This document shows, in pieces, positions 8,774 through 16,688 of a DNA stretch of 64,000 nt. Both the position numbers and the translations under genes were made by a program. Each line of letters begins with the position of its first letter. The first letter of the stretch is position 1. This stretch comes from Neorhodopirellula lusitana (lineage in GTDB: Bacteria; Planctomycetota; Planctomycetia; Pirellulales; Pirellulaceae). The DNA is taken from assembly GCF_900182915.1 (NCBI RefSeq), contig NZ_FXUG01000009.1:1-64000 (forward strand), read 5' to 3'. The notes under the pieces are model-generated. The model saw only the letters and a program-made list of their open reading frames with translations. It was not told the origin of the DNA and searched no databases.

Positions 8774-9543
8774 CGCGATGTGCTCCCACTGCGAGTCAAC
8801 GTCATGTTCTCGATCCGCAACATGATTGCATCAAGCAGCATCCCGATCACCGAGATCACCAGCATCGCCGCAACGACAAAATCATAACGCAAGTTATTGC
8901 GAGAATCATTGATCTGGAACCCCAACCCTGATTGCACACCCAGCATTTCAGCCGCTACCAAGACCACCCACGCGATCCCCATCGCCAACCGTAAACCGGT
9001 CAAGATTTGGGGCAAAGCCGCCGGCAAGATAACGAGTCGCAACAACGACACCCCACCCACGCCAAAGTTGGCTGCCGCTCGAAGGTACTTGCTGTCGATG
9101 CCTTCCACTGCCGACGTCGACGCCGTCACGATCGGAAAGACCGAAGCCAGGAAGATCAAGAAGATGGCGGATAAATCACTCGGCTCCCACCAACGCATCC
9201 CCCCAAACACCAAAACTGCGATCGGCAACCAAGCGATCGGCGAGATCGGGCGCAGCGATTGTACCAACGGATTCAAAAGTTCGCGGATCCACTGTGACCA
9301 ACCAATCGCGAGCCCCAACGGGATGCCAACAATAACAGCTAACAAAAACCCCCACGTCACCCGAAACACCGACGCGATGACATATCGCCACAACACACCT
9401 TGGCTCGCCAACTCGACCAATCCCGTGAAAGCCAACCACGGCCCCGGAACATCCGTCCGGCTATTTCCCAACGTCGCGCAGTGCCAAGCGAGCACAAACA
9501 ATCCGATGCCGGTTAACCCCAACAAGAACTTGCGTACTGACAT
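8770..9543 (-). CDS. ABC transporter permease, NitT/TauT type
   Basis: The product of about 257 residues (start MSVRKFLLG at 9543) has about six hydrophobic segments and a binding-protein-dependent permease loop (EAA-like) around RAAANFGVGGVSLLRLVILPAALPQ-type sequence. The segments SLRPISPIAWLPIAVL and GLRLAMGIAWVVLVAAEML are typical of SsuC/TauC proteins. An open frame extends upstream to 9609, but ATG 9543 shares its A with the TGA of the binding-protein gene (TGATG), so this start is preferred. Confidence 0.92.
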   Translation of the reverse strand: MSVRKFLLGLTGIGLFVLAWHCATLGNSRTDVPGPWLAFTGLVELASQGVLWRYVIASVFRVTWGFLLAVIVGIPLGLAIGWSQWIRELLNPLVQSLRPISPIAWLPIAVLVFGGMRWWEPSDLSAIFLIFLASVFPIVTASTSAVEGIDSKYLRAAANFGVGGVSLLRLVILPAALPQILTGLRLAMGIAWVVLVAAEMLGVQSGLGFQINDSRNNLRYDFVVAAMLVISVIGMLLDAIMLRIENMTLTRSGSTSR

Positions 9544-10706
9544 CAATCCTGGCCCTCCTGACCAACCGGTAACGTCCACATCCCCGACTGCTCGAACGAC
9601 GGATCGCAATAGTCCTCGAAGCCAAACGGATCGTCCGCCGTCACAGGTCGAAAGCTAAAGAAACCCAACTGTTCAGCATATTGCTGGATCTCCTTGAAGT
9701 CGTCTTTCGCAAGATTCAATTGGGTGTATCGAACACGATCGATCGGTCGTGTCAGTACAAACTTCAATAGCTCTGGATCTTGGTTGTAGTACTCCTGACG
9801 CGCCGCAATCATCGCTGCTTGCATTCGCGGTGAACTGCCAAAGTCTTTCGGAATCGTCACTTCACCGACCTGATCACTGTCCTCTTCGCGAAGCCCAGCC
9901 ATTAACCGACCATCGCCTTCGTCAATCCACTTGCCCGATGCCGAAATCCCCTGAACCAGCTCCGCAACCAGTTCAGGATCACGCTCGATCAATCGCTCGG
10001 TCACGACCAACACACATGAGATAAAATCGGGCCAAATGTCTTTGGTGAAATACAAAACGCGACCAAACCCATCCATCTCGGCTTTCGCCGCGAACGGCTC
10101 GCCGACGATATAGGCCTCGAACTGACCTGACTTCAATCCCGCTGGCATCTCAGGTGGCGGGTAGTCAATCATGGTGATATCGGCGTTGGTGAACCGATAC
10201 TCGTCCTTCAACTTCTCGACCAGGATTCTCTGATTAGAGTATCGATGCGGGATCGCGATCCGCTTTCCTCGCAAGTCTTCAAAAGACTGGTACGGCGAAT
10301 CTTCTCGAACCACAATCGCGGTACCGTCACGATGACCCAAGTGCACGATTTTGACGGGCGTTCCCTGCCGCTGCATCACCATCGCAAGCGGAGCCAGAAT
10401 GAACGCGGCATCCAGATTGCCCGCGTCAATGTCTTCCGTCATGGCCGGCCAACTGGTGTATCGCCAGGAAACAAACTCAGAATGCTGTTCCGAATGCTTA
10501 CTAACCCAACTCGTCACCGGACAAGTCAAGTGGCACGTCACCGGCAAATGGCCCACACGCAAAGACTTCCGAACCGAAGTTTCACCATCAACTGAAACGA
10601 TATCGGCGCGCTCAAACATTCCTAGATTGACATGAGCATGCAGCAGCGTCACCGTCGCCAAAAAGGCGAAGCATGCTATCACGAGTTTTCCAGGCTGAGT
10701 CATCAA
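9543..10706 (-). CDS. ABC transporter substrate-binding protein, NMT1/SsuA-like
   Basis: The 387-residue protein has an N-terminal signal peptide (MMTQPGKLVIACFAFLATV) and the two-lobed binding-protein pattern of the nitrate/sulfonate/taurine group. LRVGHLPVTCHLTCPV opens the mature fold, and FILAPLAMVMQRQG, DLRGKRIAIPHRYS and FEAYIVGEPFAAKAE follow. The GEPF segment and the HLPVTCH start resemble NrtA/CmpA-like proteins more than SsuA, but the ligand cannot be assigned. It is first in a three-gene operon (binding protein, permease, ATPase), with all junctions overlapping. Confidence 0.9.
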   Translation of the reverse strand: MMTQPGKLVIACFAFLATVTLLHAHVNLGMFERADIVSVDGETSVRKSLRVGHLPVTCHLTCPVTSWVSKHSEQHSEFVSWRYTSWPAMTEDIDAGNLDAAFILAPLAMVMQRQGTPVKIVHLGHRDGTAIVVREDSPYQSFEDLRGKRIAIPHRYSNQRILVEKLKDEYRFTNADITMIDYPPPEMPAGLKSGQFEAYIVGEPFAAKAEMDGFGRVLYFTKDIWPDFISCVLVVTERLIERDPELVAELVQGISASGKWIDEGDGRLMAGLREEDSDQVGEVTIPKDFGSSPRMQAAMIAARQEYYNQDPELLKFVLTRPIDRVRYTQLNLAKDDFKEIQQYAEQLGFFSFRPVTADDPFGFEDYCDPSFEQSGMWTLPVGQEGQD

Positions 10707-11340
10707 TTACTCGATCGAAATGTTGGGACAATCCCAGTATTCAGAATGATTTCAGTGTTCAGGATGATTGTGAGGTCGTTGGCGCAGGTGAATCAACAAC
10801 CCCTTCAATATCGTGCATTAAAGGCAGCAAGAATGAAACAAGCAGCCCCAATAAATCACGCGACCGCTCTCAAAACAGAAAGTCGCATGGGAAAGAATAG
10901 GTCACGACAAGCGACTAACAAGAGCTTTCAAAACACCTTTAGATATCAACCTCATTCAGCATCAAAATCAATCAGTCGACTGGCTGCCAGCCTGATAATG
11001 CACCGACGGCCACTCAATAGTAGAACGATCCGGCACCGCGTAAATCCCTTGGAACCGTACCGCACTTGAGAGATATCAATAGTGAAGGGCGAAAATGTGT
11101 GAATCCATTTGTCCGGCCACGAATTGCAACCTACTTATTACGCGGAGAAGAAATACACGAACTCAGCCGCCGGCAAACACGCATCGGCGAGTTGCATTGC
11201 AGTCCGACAGCGAACATTCACGCTATCCGATTGTTCCGCTACTGAGTTCAAGCATTCTCTCCCAAGCCAATCTTGTTAAGAGCGGCACACCGAAGGAGTG
11301 GACAAACGATTCCGAATTTCCGTGTTACATTGAGAATACA
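10707..11340. other. Intergenic region between ABC operon and FliL-like gene
   Basis: Several open frames cross this stretch on the plus strand, but none shows family features and base composition is AT-richer than the neighbours. It should hold the divergent promoters of the ABC operon and of the small membrane-protein gene. A short imperfect direct repeat (TTCAGAATGAT / TTCAGGATGAT, near 10740-10765) is the only pattern I noted. Confidence 0.5.
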
Positions 11341-11787
11341 GTGTCTTTGCTACGTCGCTTTTGGGCCCCCGTCATCATCCTCGTCATGGTCGCAATCCAT
11401 GCCGCTGTGATTGGGTACGTCCGCAGTCGCGTCAATCGCTTGAGCAATTTGCAGAGCAACGCCGTTGAAATTGGGAACCTTCGATTCCAAAACATCAACG
11501 AAGCCGGCTACACCTACCAAATGCAATTGCATGCCGTGGTCGATCCCAACCATCACTTCCGAGGCGAGCAACTGCTGACCCAGTCACGGATGGAGATCAT
11601 CGAAGCAACCGAGCAAATGCTGCGTCAGGTGGACGCCACCTGGTTGGCTGACCCTTCCCAAAACGAAATTCGCGAACAACTGATGAACGTCGTCCTGACT
11701 CACCTCGACGAACCGGTGGTGCAGAGGGTGTTGATCACGGATTGGCTGAGGGTCCCGGTGGGCACCACACCGCCTCCGGTTCTGTAG
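11341..11787 (+). CDS. Small membrane-anchored protein, possibly FliL-like
   Basis: From the GTG at 11341 the product has about 148 residues: one N-terminal transmembrane helix (APVIILVMVAIHAAVIGYV) and a soluble domain with YTYQMQLHAVVDPN, then a helix EIREQLMNVVLTHL and the ending VVQRVLITDWLRVPVG. The order of helix, strand pair, helix and final strand recalls flagellar FliL, but the match is weak and no flagellar genes are near. The open frame reaches 11095; the upstream part looks non-coding. ATG 11386 is another possible start. Confidence 0.6.
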   Translation: MSLLRRFWAPVIILVMVAIHAAVIGYVRSRVNRLSNLQSNAVEIGNLRFQNINEAGYTYQMQLHAVVDPNHHFRGEQLLTQSRMEIIEATEQMLRQVDATWLADPSQNEIREQLMNVVLTHLDEPVVQRVLITDWLRVPVGTTPPPVL

Positions 11788-11819
11788 CAAAATAACCACC
11801 GAAGTCCCAAGCCAGCAAA

Positions 11820-11851
11820 CCTAAACGCATCGATTCAATGATGCGTTTGGG
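11820..11851. terminator. 12-bp stem hairpin between FliL-like gene and slyX
   Basis: CCTAAACGCATC (11820-11831) pairs with GATGCGTTTGGG (11840-11851) over 12 bp with one G-U pair and an 8-base loop. It lies about 30 bp past the stop of the upstream gene. No T-tract follows, so it may be an attenuating or RNA-stabilising hairpin rather than a simple terminator. Confidence 0.6.
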
Positions 11852-11952
11852 TATCCTGGAGCTAGCCCGGAGATGACCGACGCTCAAGTCTTACGCGGAG
11901 CGTTACCCTGTGCTCCAATAGCGAAAAACAATCCCTATTGTTCGAGCTTTTC

Positions 11953-12192
11953 ATGTCATCTCCCTCCACCCCATCTACGCAACCCATCGAAGATCGCGTT
12001 ACCAAGCTAGAGATCCAACTCGCGCATACCGAGCGGATTTGCGAGCAACTCAACGAAGTCGTCACACAACTTTCACGTGACGCCCAAGAACGCGACCGTC
12101 TGCTCAAACGAATCGTTGAGCAACTCAAAGACGTGAAAAACAAGATGGACGAATCAGGCACCGCCGAAGACGAAAAACCACCCCACTATTAA
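11953..12192 (+). CDS. slyX: SlyX family protein
   Basis: This short acidic protein of about 79 residues is almost entirely coiled coil (RVTKLEIQLAHTERICEQLN, EVVTQLSRDAQERDRLL). It ends in EKPPHY, the hallmark C-terminus PPHY of the SlyX family, whose function is unknown. ATG 11953 gives the family's normal length; an in-frame ATG at 11938 would add five residues. Confidence 0.88.
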   Translation: MSSPSTPSTQPIEDRVTKLEIQLAHTERICEQLNEVVTQLSRDAQERDRLLKRIVEQLKDVKNKMDESGTAEDEKPPHY

Positions 12193-12297
12193 TCTGGCTT
12201 CACGTATTTTGCAGAATGCGGAATCCTGAACGTGGTTCGTTTCAAGGCAAATCACCATGCCTCAATCGATCCAATCCAGCACGGACCGCGGCCTCAG

Positions 12298-13314
12298 CTA
12301 GTCCTGGACTTGGTCCGGACCGGCGTCGGTCCCAACGTCACAAGCGCCCCGCTCGGCGTTTGGGTCCAACCGCTCTGCCAAGCCTAACAACCTTGGAATC
12401 ACACCGGTCAACTGCAACCCGAAGCCGGCCTTTCGCCAACGCCTAAAAAACCAAGCGTGACTTAGAAACAAGATGCCCGACTGCACCGCTTGCTCAGTCC
12501 ACGAAGTGGACATCATGGAAACGGTGAGTCCACCCGCACCGCTATCCATCCAGTACTCGAAGATGCGGTCATAGCCCACGGCACATGCCGTTGCTCCGGC
12601 CAAGCAAACGACAACCATCACGAATCGATTCCGACGTCGCGGCATCTCTTCGGTCAAAGCCGCGCCGAACAGCAAAACAAGCATCCGCGCAAACTGTAAA
12701 ACAGCGATCACCAAAAAAAGCCCCAAGGGTGGCATCATCAGCGCCGCCTCGGCGCCAATCTGTTCCGATTGATAGCGGAACATCGCGAACAGGCCTGCGG
12801 CCAAAGAGGTGACGATAATCATCGCCTTGATCGACCAACGATCCGTCCTGACAACACCGGACTCCGTTCCCGGTGCGACGTGCCAAAAGGCACACAGCGG
12901 TGCCGACAGACGCAGCACAAAGATGTTCAATGCCACCCACAACAAAGACCAAACGGGCAAGTACCAGACATCCTCAATCCCAATGTAATAATCGTGGTTC
13001 AACCAGCCGACCACGACCGTAATCGCGGTCTCCAGGAACGACACCACGACAACAAACAAGATGAATTGCCATACCGAGGGTCGATCGGGAAAGCGACATT
13101 GCCACCACCCTGCCAACTGCCACGAAGTCACGGATGAGACCAGCATCGACAGCGCCAGAAACACGTCTAACGCACTACTCAGCAATCCGGTCGGAAACGT
13201 TCCAGCAAACATGATCAGTGGAAGACTCGCCGCTGCCGCAATGGTCACGCCCATCCAAATCAGGCAAGTGTTCCAGAAAACGCGTTTCGATTTCGAAGCA
13301 GACACTACAGCCAT
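12298..13314 (-). CDS. Hypothetical multi-pass membrane protein
   Basis: No family recognised. The product of about 338 residues (start MAVVSASKSKRVFW at 13314) has roughly eight hydrophobic segments, including VTIAAAASLPLIMFAGTFP, QFILFVVVVSFLETAITVV, LLWVALNIFVLRL, MIIVTSLAAGLFAMF and PLGLFLVIAVLQFARMLVL. The start overlaps the end of the epimerase gene by about 10 bp, so it is the last gene of a methyltransferase-epimerase-membrane protein operon. A TTG at 13332 is a possible longer start. The C-terminal tail is hydrophilic. Confidence 0.75.
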   Translation of the reverse strand: MAVVSASKSKRVFWNTCLIWMGVTIAAAASLPLIMFAGTFPTGLLSSALDVFLALSMLVSSVTSWQLAGWWQCRFPDRPSVWQFILFVVVVSFLETAITVVVGWLNHDYYIGIEDVWYLPVWSLLWVALNIFVLRLSAPLCAFWHVAPGTESGVVRTDRWSIKAMIIVTSLAAGLFAMFRYQSEQIGAEAALMMPPLGLFLVIAVLQFARMLVLLFGAALTEEMPRRRNRFVMVVVCLAGATACAVGYDRIFEYWMDSGAGGLTVSMMSTSWTEQAVQSGILFLSHAWFFRRWRKAGFGLQLTGVIPRLLGLAERLDPNAERGACDVGTDAGPDQVQD

Positions 13315-14426
13315 CCATTTTCGCGATACCAATCCGCTGTTTCTCTGAACCGCGTCGCTAGGTCAACTGAGACGATGTAGTCGCACTCGTCGTGGAGCTT
13401 CGACACCTCACATGCGAAACCACGCGTCGACGCCTCTCGGGATTTATCAATTCCGAAAATGTGTGGCTGTCGCTTCAAGTAACTCATCACCTGGTTAACC
13501 ATTCCGGTGACCCGGACAACACCACGGGGAACATGCAAGCATCGAACCCCACGGCGACCAAGCGCTTCCCCCACCATGTCGCCCAAGCGACCATACAAGA
13601 CCGCATTGGGATGACTGACAAAGTAGGTCCCGACACTCGGTTGATCGAGGGTCGCACGCTGTCCCTTGCTTAGAACGGCCGCGATGCCCTGGCACAGGTC
13701 TTCCACGTGAATCACCGAAAACAACGACGGCTTGATGCCCGGAACTAGATGAATACCAAACTTTGAAATCGTCTTAAACAATTCCAGTCCATCCCGGTCG
13801 CCCGGCCCCAACACGATCGGCGGTCGCACAATGCTAATCGGGACTCGATCGGCGAGGGCAAGGACAGCGTGCTCTCCATCAAGCTTGCTACGTCCGTAAT
13901 CTGAAATCGGCGATGGGTCGTCGAACTCCGTACGTTTTCGAAAGCCAGCGATCTCGTCACCTTGCCAAATCTCTCCCTTTTCGGAATCCACTCGCCACAT
14001 TCGCTTGGCGTCCGTGCTCTCGGCGTCTCGCAACTTCTCAACCGATTGCGGCTTATCACACAACAGCAACGGTCCCGCCGCAGCCAGCGACGATACCGAA
14101 ATCAGAACCGGCGGCGAGGACTGCTTCGCACACGCGCTTGCAACGTTGCGAGCCCCTTTTTCATTGGCATCCCACAGCGACTGCACCTTCAATGATTTAG
14201 TTAGGCCTGCGAGATGAACGACCGCGTCCGTTCCAGCGACTGCCCGCTCAAGTGAATCCACATCAGAAAGCGTCCCGACTGAAAGTTCCACGCCCAAATC
14301 ATTGAGTACCGATGCATCCGATTCTGGTCGAACCAAGCACCTGACTTCATAGCCCAGCAGCTTCAAGTGACGCACCAAATGGCGTCCAATGAATCCGCTG
14401 GCTCCCGTGACTAAGACTCTTTTCAT
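13305..14426 (-). CDS. NAD-dependent epimerase/dehydratase (extended SDR)
   Basis: The 373-residue protein has the Rossmann motif GASGFIG at 8-14, SVSSLAAAGP as the serine strand, and YGRSK with the catalytic tyrosine and lysine of extended SDR enzymes. An insert of about 55 residues, rich in charged residues, lies between the serine strand and YGRSK and is longer than usual. Substrates of this group are nucleotide sugars, sterols or dihydroflavonols; none can be picked here. It follows the methyltransferase gene by 12 bp, so joint action on a small lipid or isoprenoid is conceivable. Confidence 0.9.
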   Translation of the reverse strand: MKRVLVTGASGFIGRHLVRHLKLLGYEVRCLVRPESDASVLNDLGVELSVGTLSDVDSLERAVAGTDAVVHLAGLTKSLKVQSLWDANEKGARNVASACAKQSSPPVLISVSSLAAAGPLLLCDKPQSVEKLRDAESTDAKRMWRVDSEKGEIWQGDEIAGFRKRTEFDDPSPISDYGRSKLDGEHAVLALADRVPISIVRPPIVLGPGDRDGLELFKTISKFGIHLVPGIKPSLFSVIHVEDLCQGIAAVLSKGQRATLDQPSVGTYFVSHPNAVLYGRLGDMVGEALGRRGVRCLHVPRGVVRVTGMVNQVMSYLKRQPHIFGIDKSREASTRGFACEVSKLHDECDYIVSVDLATRFRETADWYRENGWL

Positions 14427-14438
14427 GACACTATCTCC

Positions 14439-15479
14439 TTAATGTTCCTTGCATGCCAGAACATACCCCCGATCTCCGATGGTGCCAGCGTCCCGTTTCA
14501 CTACGAGACCGACTGGATCGAGCATGTCGGCGTATTCCGCCACGCTGTAACACTTCCCTTGCGTGATATTCATCAGCAACGAGGAGTACTCCGCGACCGG
14601 CAAAGGCCCCGTTTTTTCCGCGTTGATGATGGCGCCATGGATAATCAGCAGCCCTCCGACGGGCAGAATGTCTGCCGCACGCCGCACAATGGCATTGGCT
14701 TCCTCCCGTCCCCAATCGTGAAGCAAATTCGATAGCAAAACGACATCCACCTCCTCGGGCCAACTGTCGACGAACATGTCACCGGTTTGCACCTTCACAC
14801 GATCCGCCAAACCGTTGCGTTGGATTTCCCGCCGGGCAATTTCGTCAACTGGCGATTGCTCGAGAACGACCGCGGACAGCTCCGGGCACCGTGCCGCCAT
14901 GGTCATGCTGTAGATCCCCGACCCACCACCAACATCCAACATTCGTTTGCGTCCCAGCATGTCAGCGTGGAGAGCCTCGGCAAGTTTCTGGCCGAACGCG
15001 ATTCCGCGGCAATTCATCAAGTTCGTGAAGTCGTTGGCGAATGCTTCGTCCTTCATCGATTCATGCCAATCCGCACCATCTGACTTCGCCTGCCAATTCG
15101 CAGGCTTGCCGGTCTTCAGAATCTGCACGTAGTCCAGCAACTTCGGGGAATCCGCAATCGGCTTGTAATAAGGTCCTAAAAACCAAGGACTGCCCGCTGT
15201 CAAAAACTCCTTACCCATCACCGTCAGTGTTGAGCGATCGTGCGGATCGGTTTCGATAAAACCGCTAGCCCGGCACAACGTCATCAATACATCCGCAGGC
15301 CGCTCCAGCCACCCAAAGTGCTCGCAAAGGTCGGGCAAGGTGACGCCCGGATGTTCACCCAGATAGGAAAAAAGATCGAACTCCAAAATCGCAGCCGCGA
15401 TTAAGTCGGCGGCGTACTGTCGATCACGGTATCGAAGAATGACCGACGGGTCACTGGCGGGAAGCTGGGTTAAGTCCAT
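14439..15479 (-). CDS. SAM-dependent O-methyltransferase (methyltransferase_2 type)
   Basis: The product of about 346 residues, counted from MDLTQLPASDPS, has an N-terminal winged-helix dimerisation domain (AAAILEFDLFSYLGEH, LPDLCEHFGWLERPADVLM). The SAM-binding motif is MLDVGGGSGIYSMTMA, followed by VVLEQSP, and a later LLSNLLHDWGREEANAI segment is typical of small-molecule O-methyltransferases. The frame is open to 15677, but the extra residues come from a 16-bp DNA tandem repeat and are simply PSFFPP/FLPTLL copies, so ATG 15479 is preferred. First gene of the three-gene operon. Confidence 0.88.
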   Translation of the reverse strand: MDLTQLPASDPSVILRYRDRQYAADLIAAAILEFDLFSYLGEHPGVTLPDLCEHFGWLERPADVLMTLCRASGFIETDPHDRSTLTVMGKEFLTAGSPWFLGPYYKPIADSPKLLDYVQILKTGKPANWQAKSDGADWHESMKDEAFANDFTNLMNCRGIAFGQKLAEALHADMLGRKRMLDVGGGSGIYSMTMAARCPELSAVVLEQSPVDEIARREIQRNGLADRVKVQTGDMFVDSWPEEVDVVLLSNLLHDWGREEANAIVRRAADILPVGGLLIIHGAIINAEKTGPLPVAEYSSLLMNITQGKCYSVAEYADMLDPVGLVVKRDAGTIGDRGYVLACKEH

Positions 15480-15508
15480 GGGAAACTTCAGGCGGGATTG
15501 GCGAAGAA

Positions 15509-15636
15509 GGGTGGGAAGAAAGCAGGGTGGGAAGAAAGATGGGTGGGAAGAAAGCAGGGTGGGAAGAAAGATGGGTGGGAAGAAAGATGGGTGGGAAGAA
15601 AGCAGGGTGGGAAGAAAGCAGGGTGGGAGTAAAGAA
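15509..15636. repeat. 16-bp tandem repeat, eight units
   Basis: Seven exact-length units GGGTGGGAAGAAAGCA or GGGTGGGAAGAAAGAT run from 15509 to 15620, with endings CA, AT, CA, AT, AT, CA, CA. A degenerate eighth unit is at 15621-15636. The strand is strongly purine-rich with G-runs. It lies between the methyltransferase start (minus) and the SRPBCC gene (plus). Confidence 0.97.
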
Positions 15637-15730
15637 GGAACGCAGCAGATAGCCGGGGCAGCAAGACTGAACGTCAAAACCCTATACTAACAAACCGACA
15701 AGCAAGCCATCCTCATGCGAGAACAAATCC

Positions 15731-16666
15731 GTGCCAAGCCTCTATGTCAACGAATCCATCTTAATTCACGCACCGATCCAACAAGTCTTTGACACGGTTG
15801 CGAACTTTGGCACGTGGAGCGAATGGTCACCTTGGCTGGTCGCTGACCCGGACTGCGAGATCAAGATCGATGGCGAGGCTAGCCAAGCCGGTGGCTGCTA
15901 TCAATGGAACGGCGACGTCTGCGGCCAAGGCTCGATGACTCACATGAAAGTCGAAGCCCCACATCGCTTGGTCGAACAACTCACGTTCATCAAACCGTTT
16001 CGTTCCCAAGCCGAAGTCCTGTTCGAATTTGAATCCGTCGGCGACCAAACGCGAGTCAACTGGATCATGAACGGGACTTGGCCATGGCTGCTATTTTGGA
16101 TGAAGAAACAGATGGCAATCTTCATCAGCATGGACTATCACCGCGGGCTCAAACGCCTCAAAACACTGATTGAAACCGGCTCCATTCCGGCCCAAACAAC
16201 GATCTCGCCAGGACTCGTTACGCCCCAGAAATTCACGTTCTTGGGCCAGCGAGGCCAATGCGAGTGGGCGGACATCGCTACCGAAATTGGTAAGTCTCTG
16301 GAGTCCACTCAATCCAAACTTGCCGCTGCCGCAGTCACTCAAGCCGAACAAGTCGTCACCGTTTACGAGAAGGTCGATCTCAAGAAACAGCGGTTCGAAT
16401 TCCTGACGGGCTACGTTACCGCCGAACAAACGCCCTGCCCCGCTGGGCTAATCAAACACCAAGTCGGTGGCGAACAATCGGTCCACATTCAGCATGTGGG
16501 ATGCTACGGGTTCCTAGACGATAGCTGGTCAGCGATCTATCAAATCGCACGAGCACGTCAGAACAAACCGAGCTCAACACCCAGCTATGAACTCAACCGC
16601 AACCTACCCGATAAAACCCCAAAGTCCGAACTAATCTCCGAACTCTATTTACCGGTTAAGAGGTAA
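15731..16666 (+). CDS. SRPBCC domain fused to GyrI-like effector-binding domain
   Basis: The product of about 311 residues starts at GTG 15731. Residues 1-145 form an SRPBCC/polyketide-cyclase-like ligand-binding domain (SILIHAPIQQVFDTVANF, WSEWSPWL, hydrophobic end LLFWMKKQMAIFI). Residues about 165-311 resemble the AraC/GyrI-type small-molecule-binding domain (FTFLGQRGQCEWADIATEIG, EQTPCPAGLIKHQVGGEQS, VHIQHVGCYGFLDDSWSAIY). No DNA-binding domain is present. Such fusions are probably small-molecule binders or detoxifiers. Confidence 0.82.
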   Translation: MPSLYVNESILIHAPIQQVFDTVANFGTWSEWSPWLVADPDCEIKIDGEASQAGGCYQWNGDVCGQGSMTHMKVEAPHRLVEQLTFIKPFRSQAEVLFEFESVGDQTRVNWIMNGTWPWLLFWMKKQMAIFISMDYHRGLKRLKTLIETGSIPAQTTISPGLVTPQKFTFLGQRGQCEWADIATEIGKSLESTQSKLAAAAVTQAEQVVTVYEKVDLKKQRFEFLTGYVTAEQTPCPAGLIKHQVGGEQSVHIQHVGCYGFLDDSWSAIYQIARARQNKPSSTPSYELNRNLPDKTPKSELISELYLPVKR

Positions 16667-16688
16667 CAATCCGGTTAAGAAGTGACGA

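Noticed and set aside
10960-11040. Thiamine riboswitch near the NMT1-like ABC operon
   Set aside because: A phrase like CTGATAATGC is present, but on the wrong strand for the operon and without the other conserved boxes.
10632-11069. Plus-strand open frame before the FliL-like gene
   Set aside because: It overlaps the start of the binding-protein gene, and composition is unlike coding DNA here.
15509-15636. CRISPR array
   Set aside because: Units are directly adjacent without unique spacers, and no cas genes are near.
15480-15677. N-terminal extension of the methyltransferase rich in PSFFPP/FLPTLL
   Set aside because: It is only the translation of the 16-bp DNA repeat.
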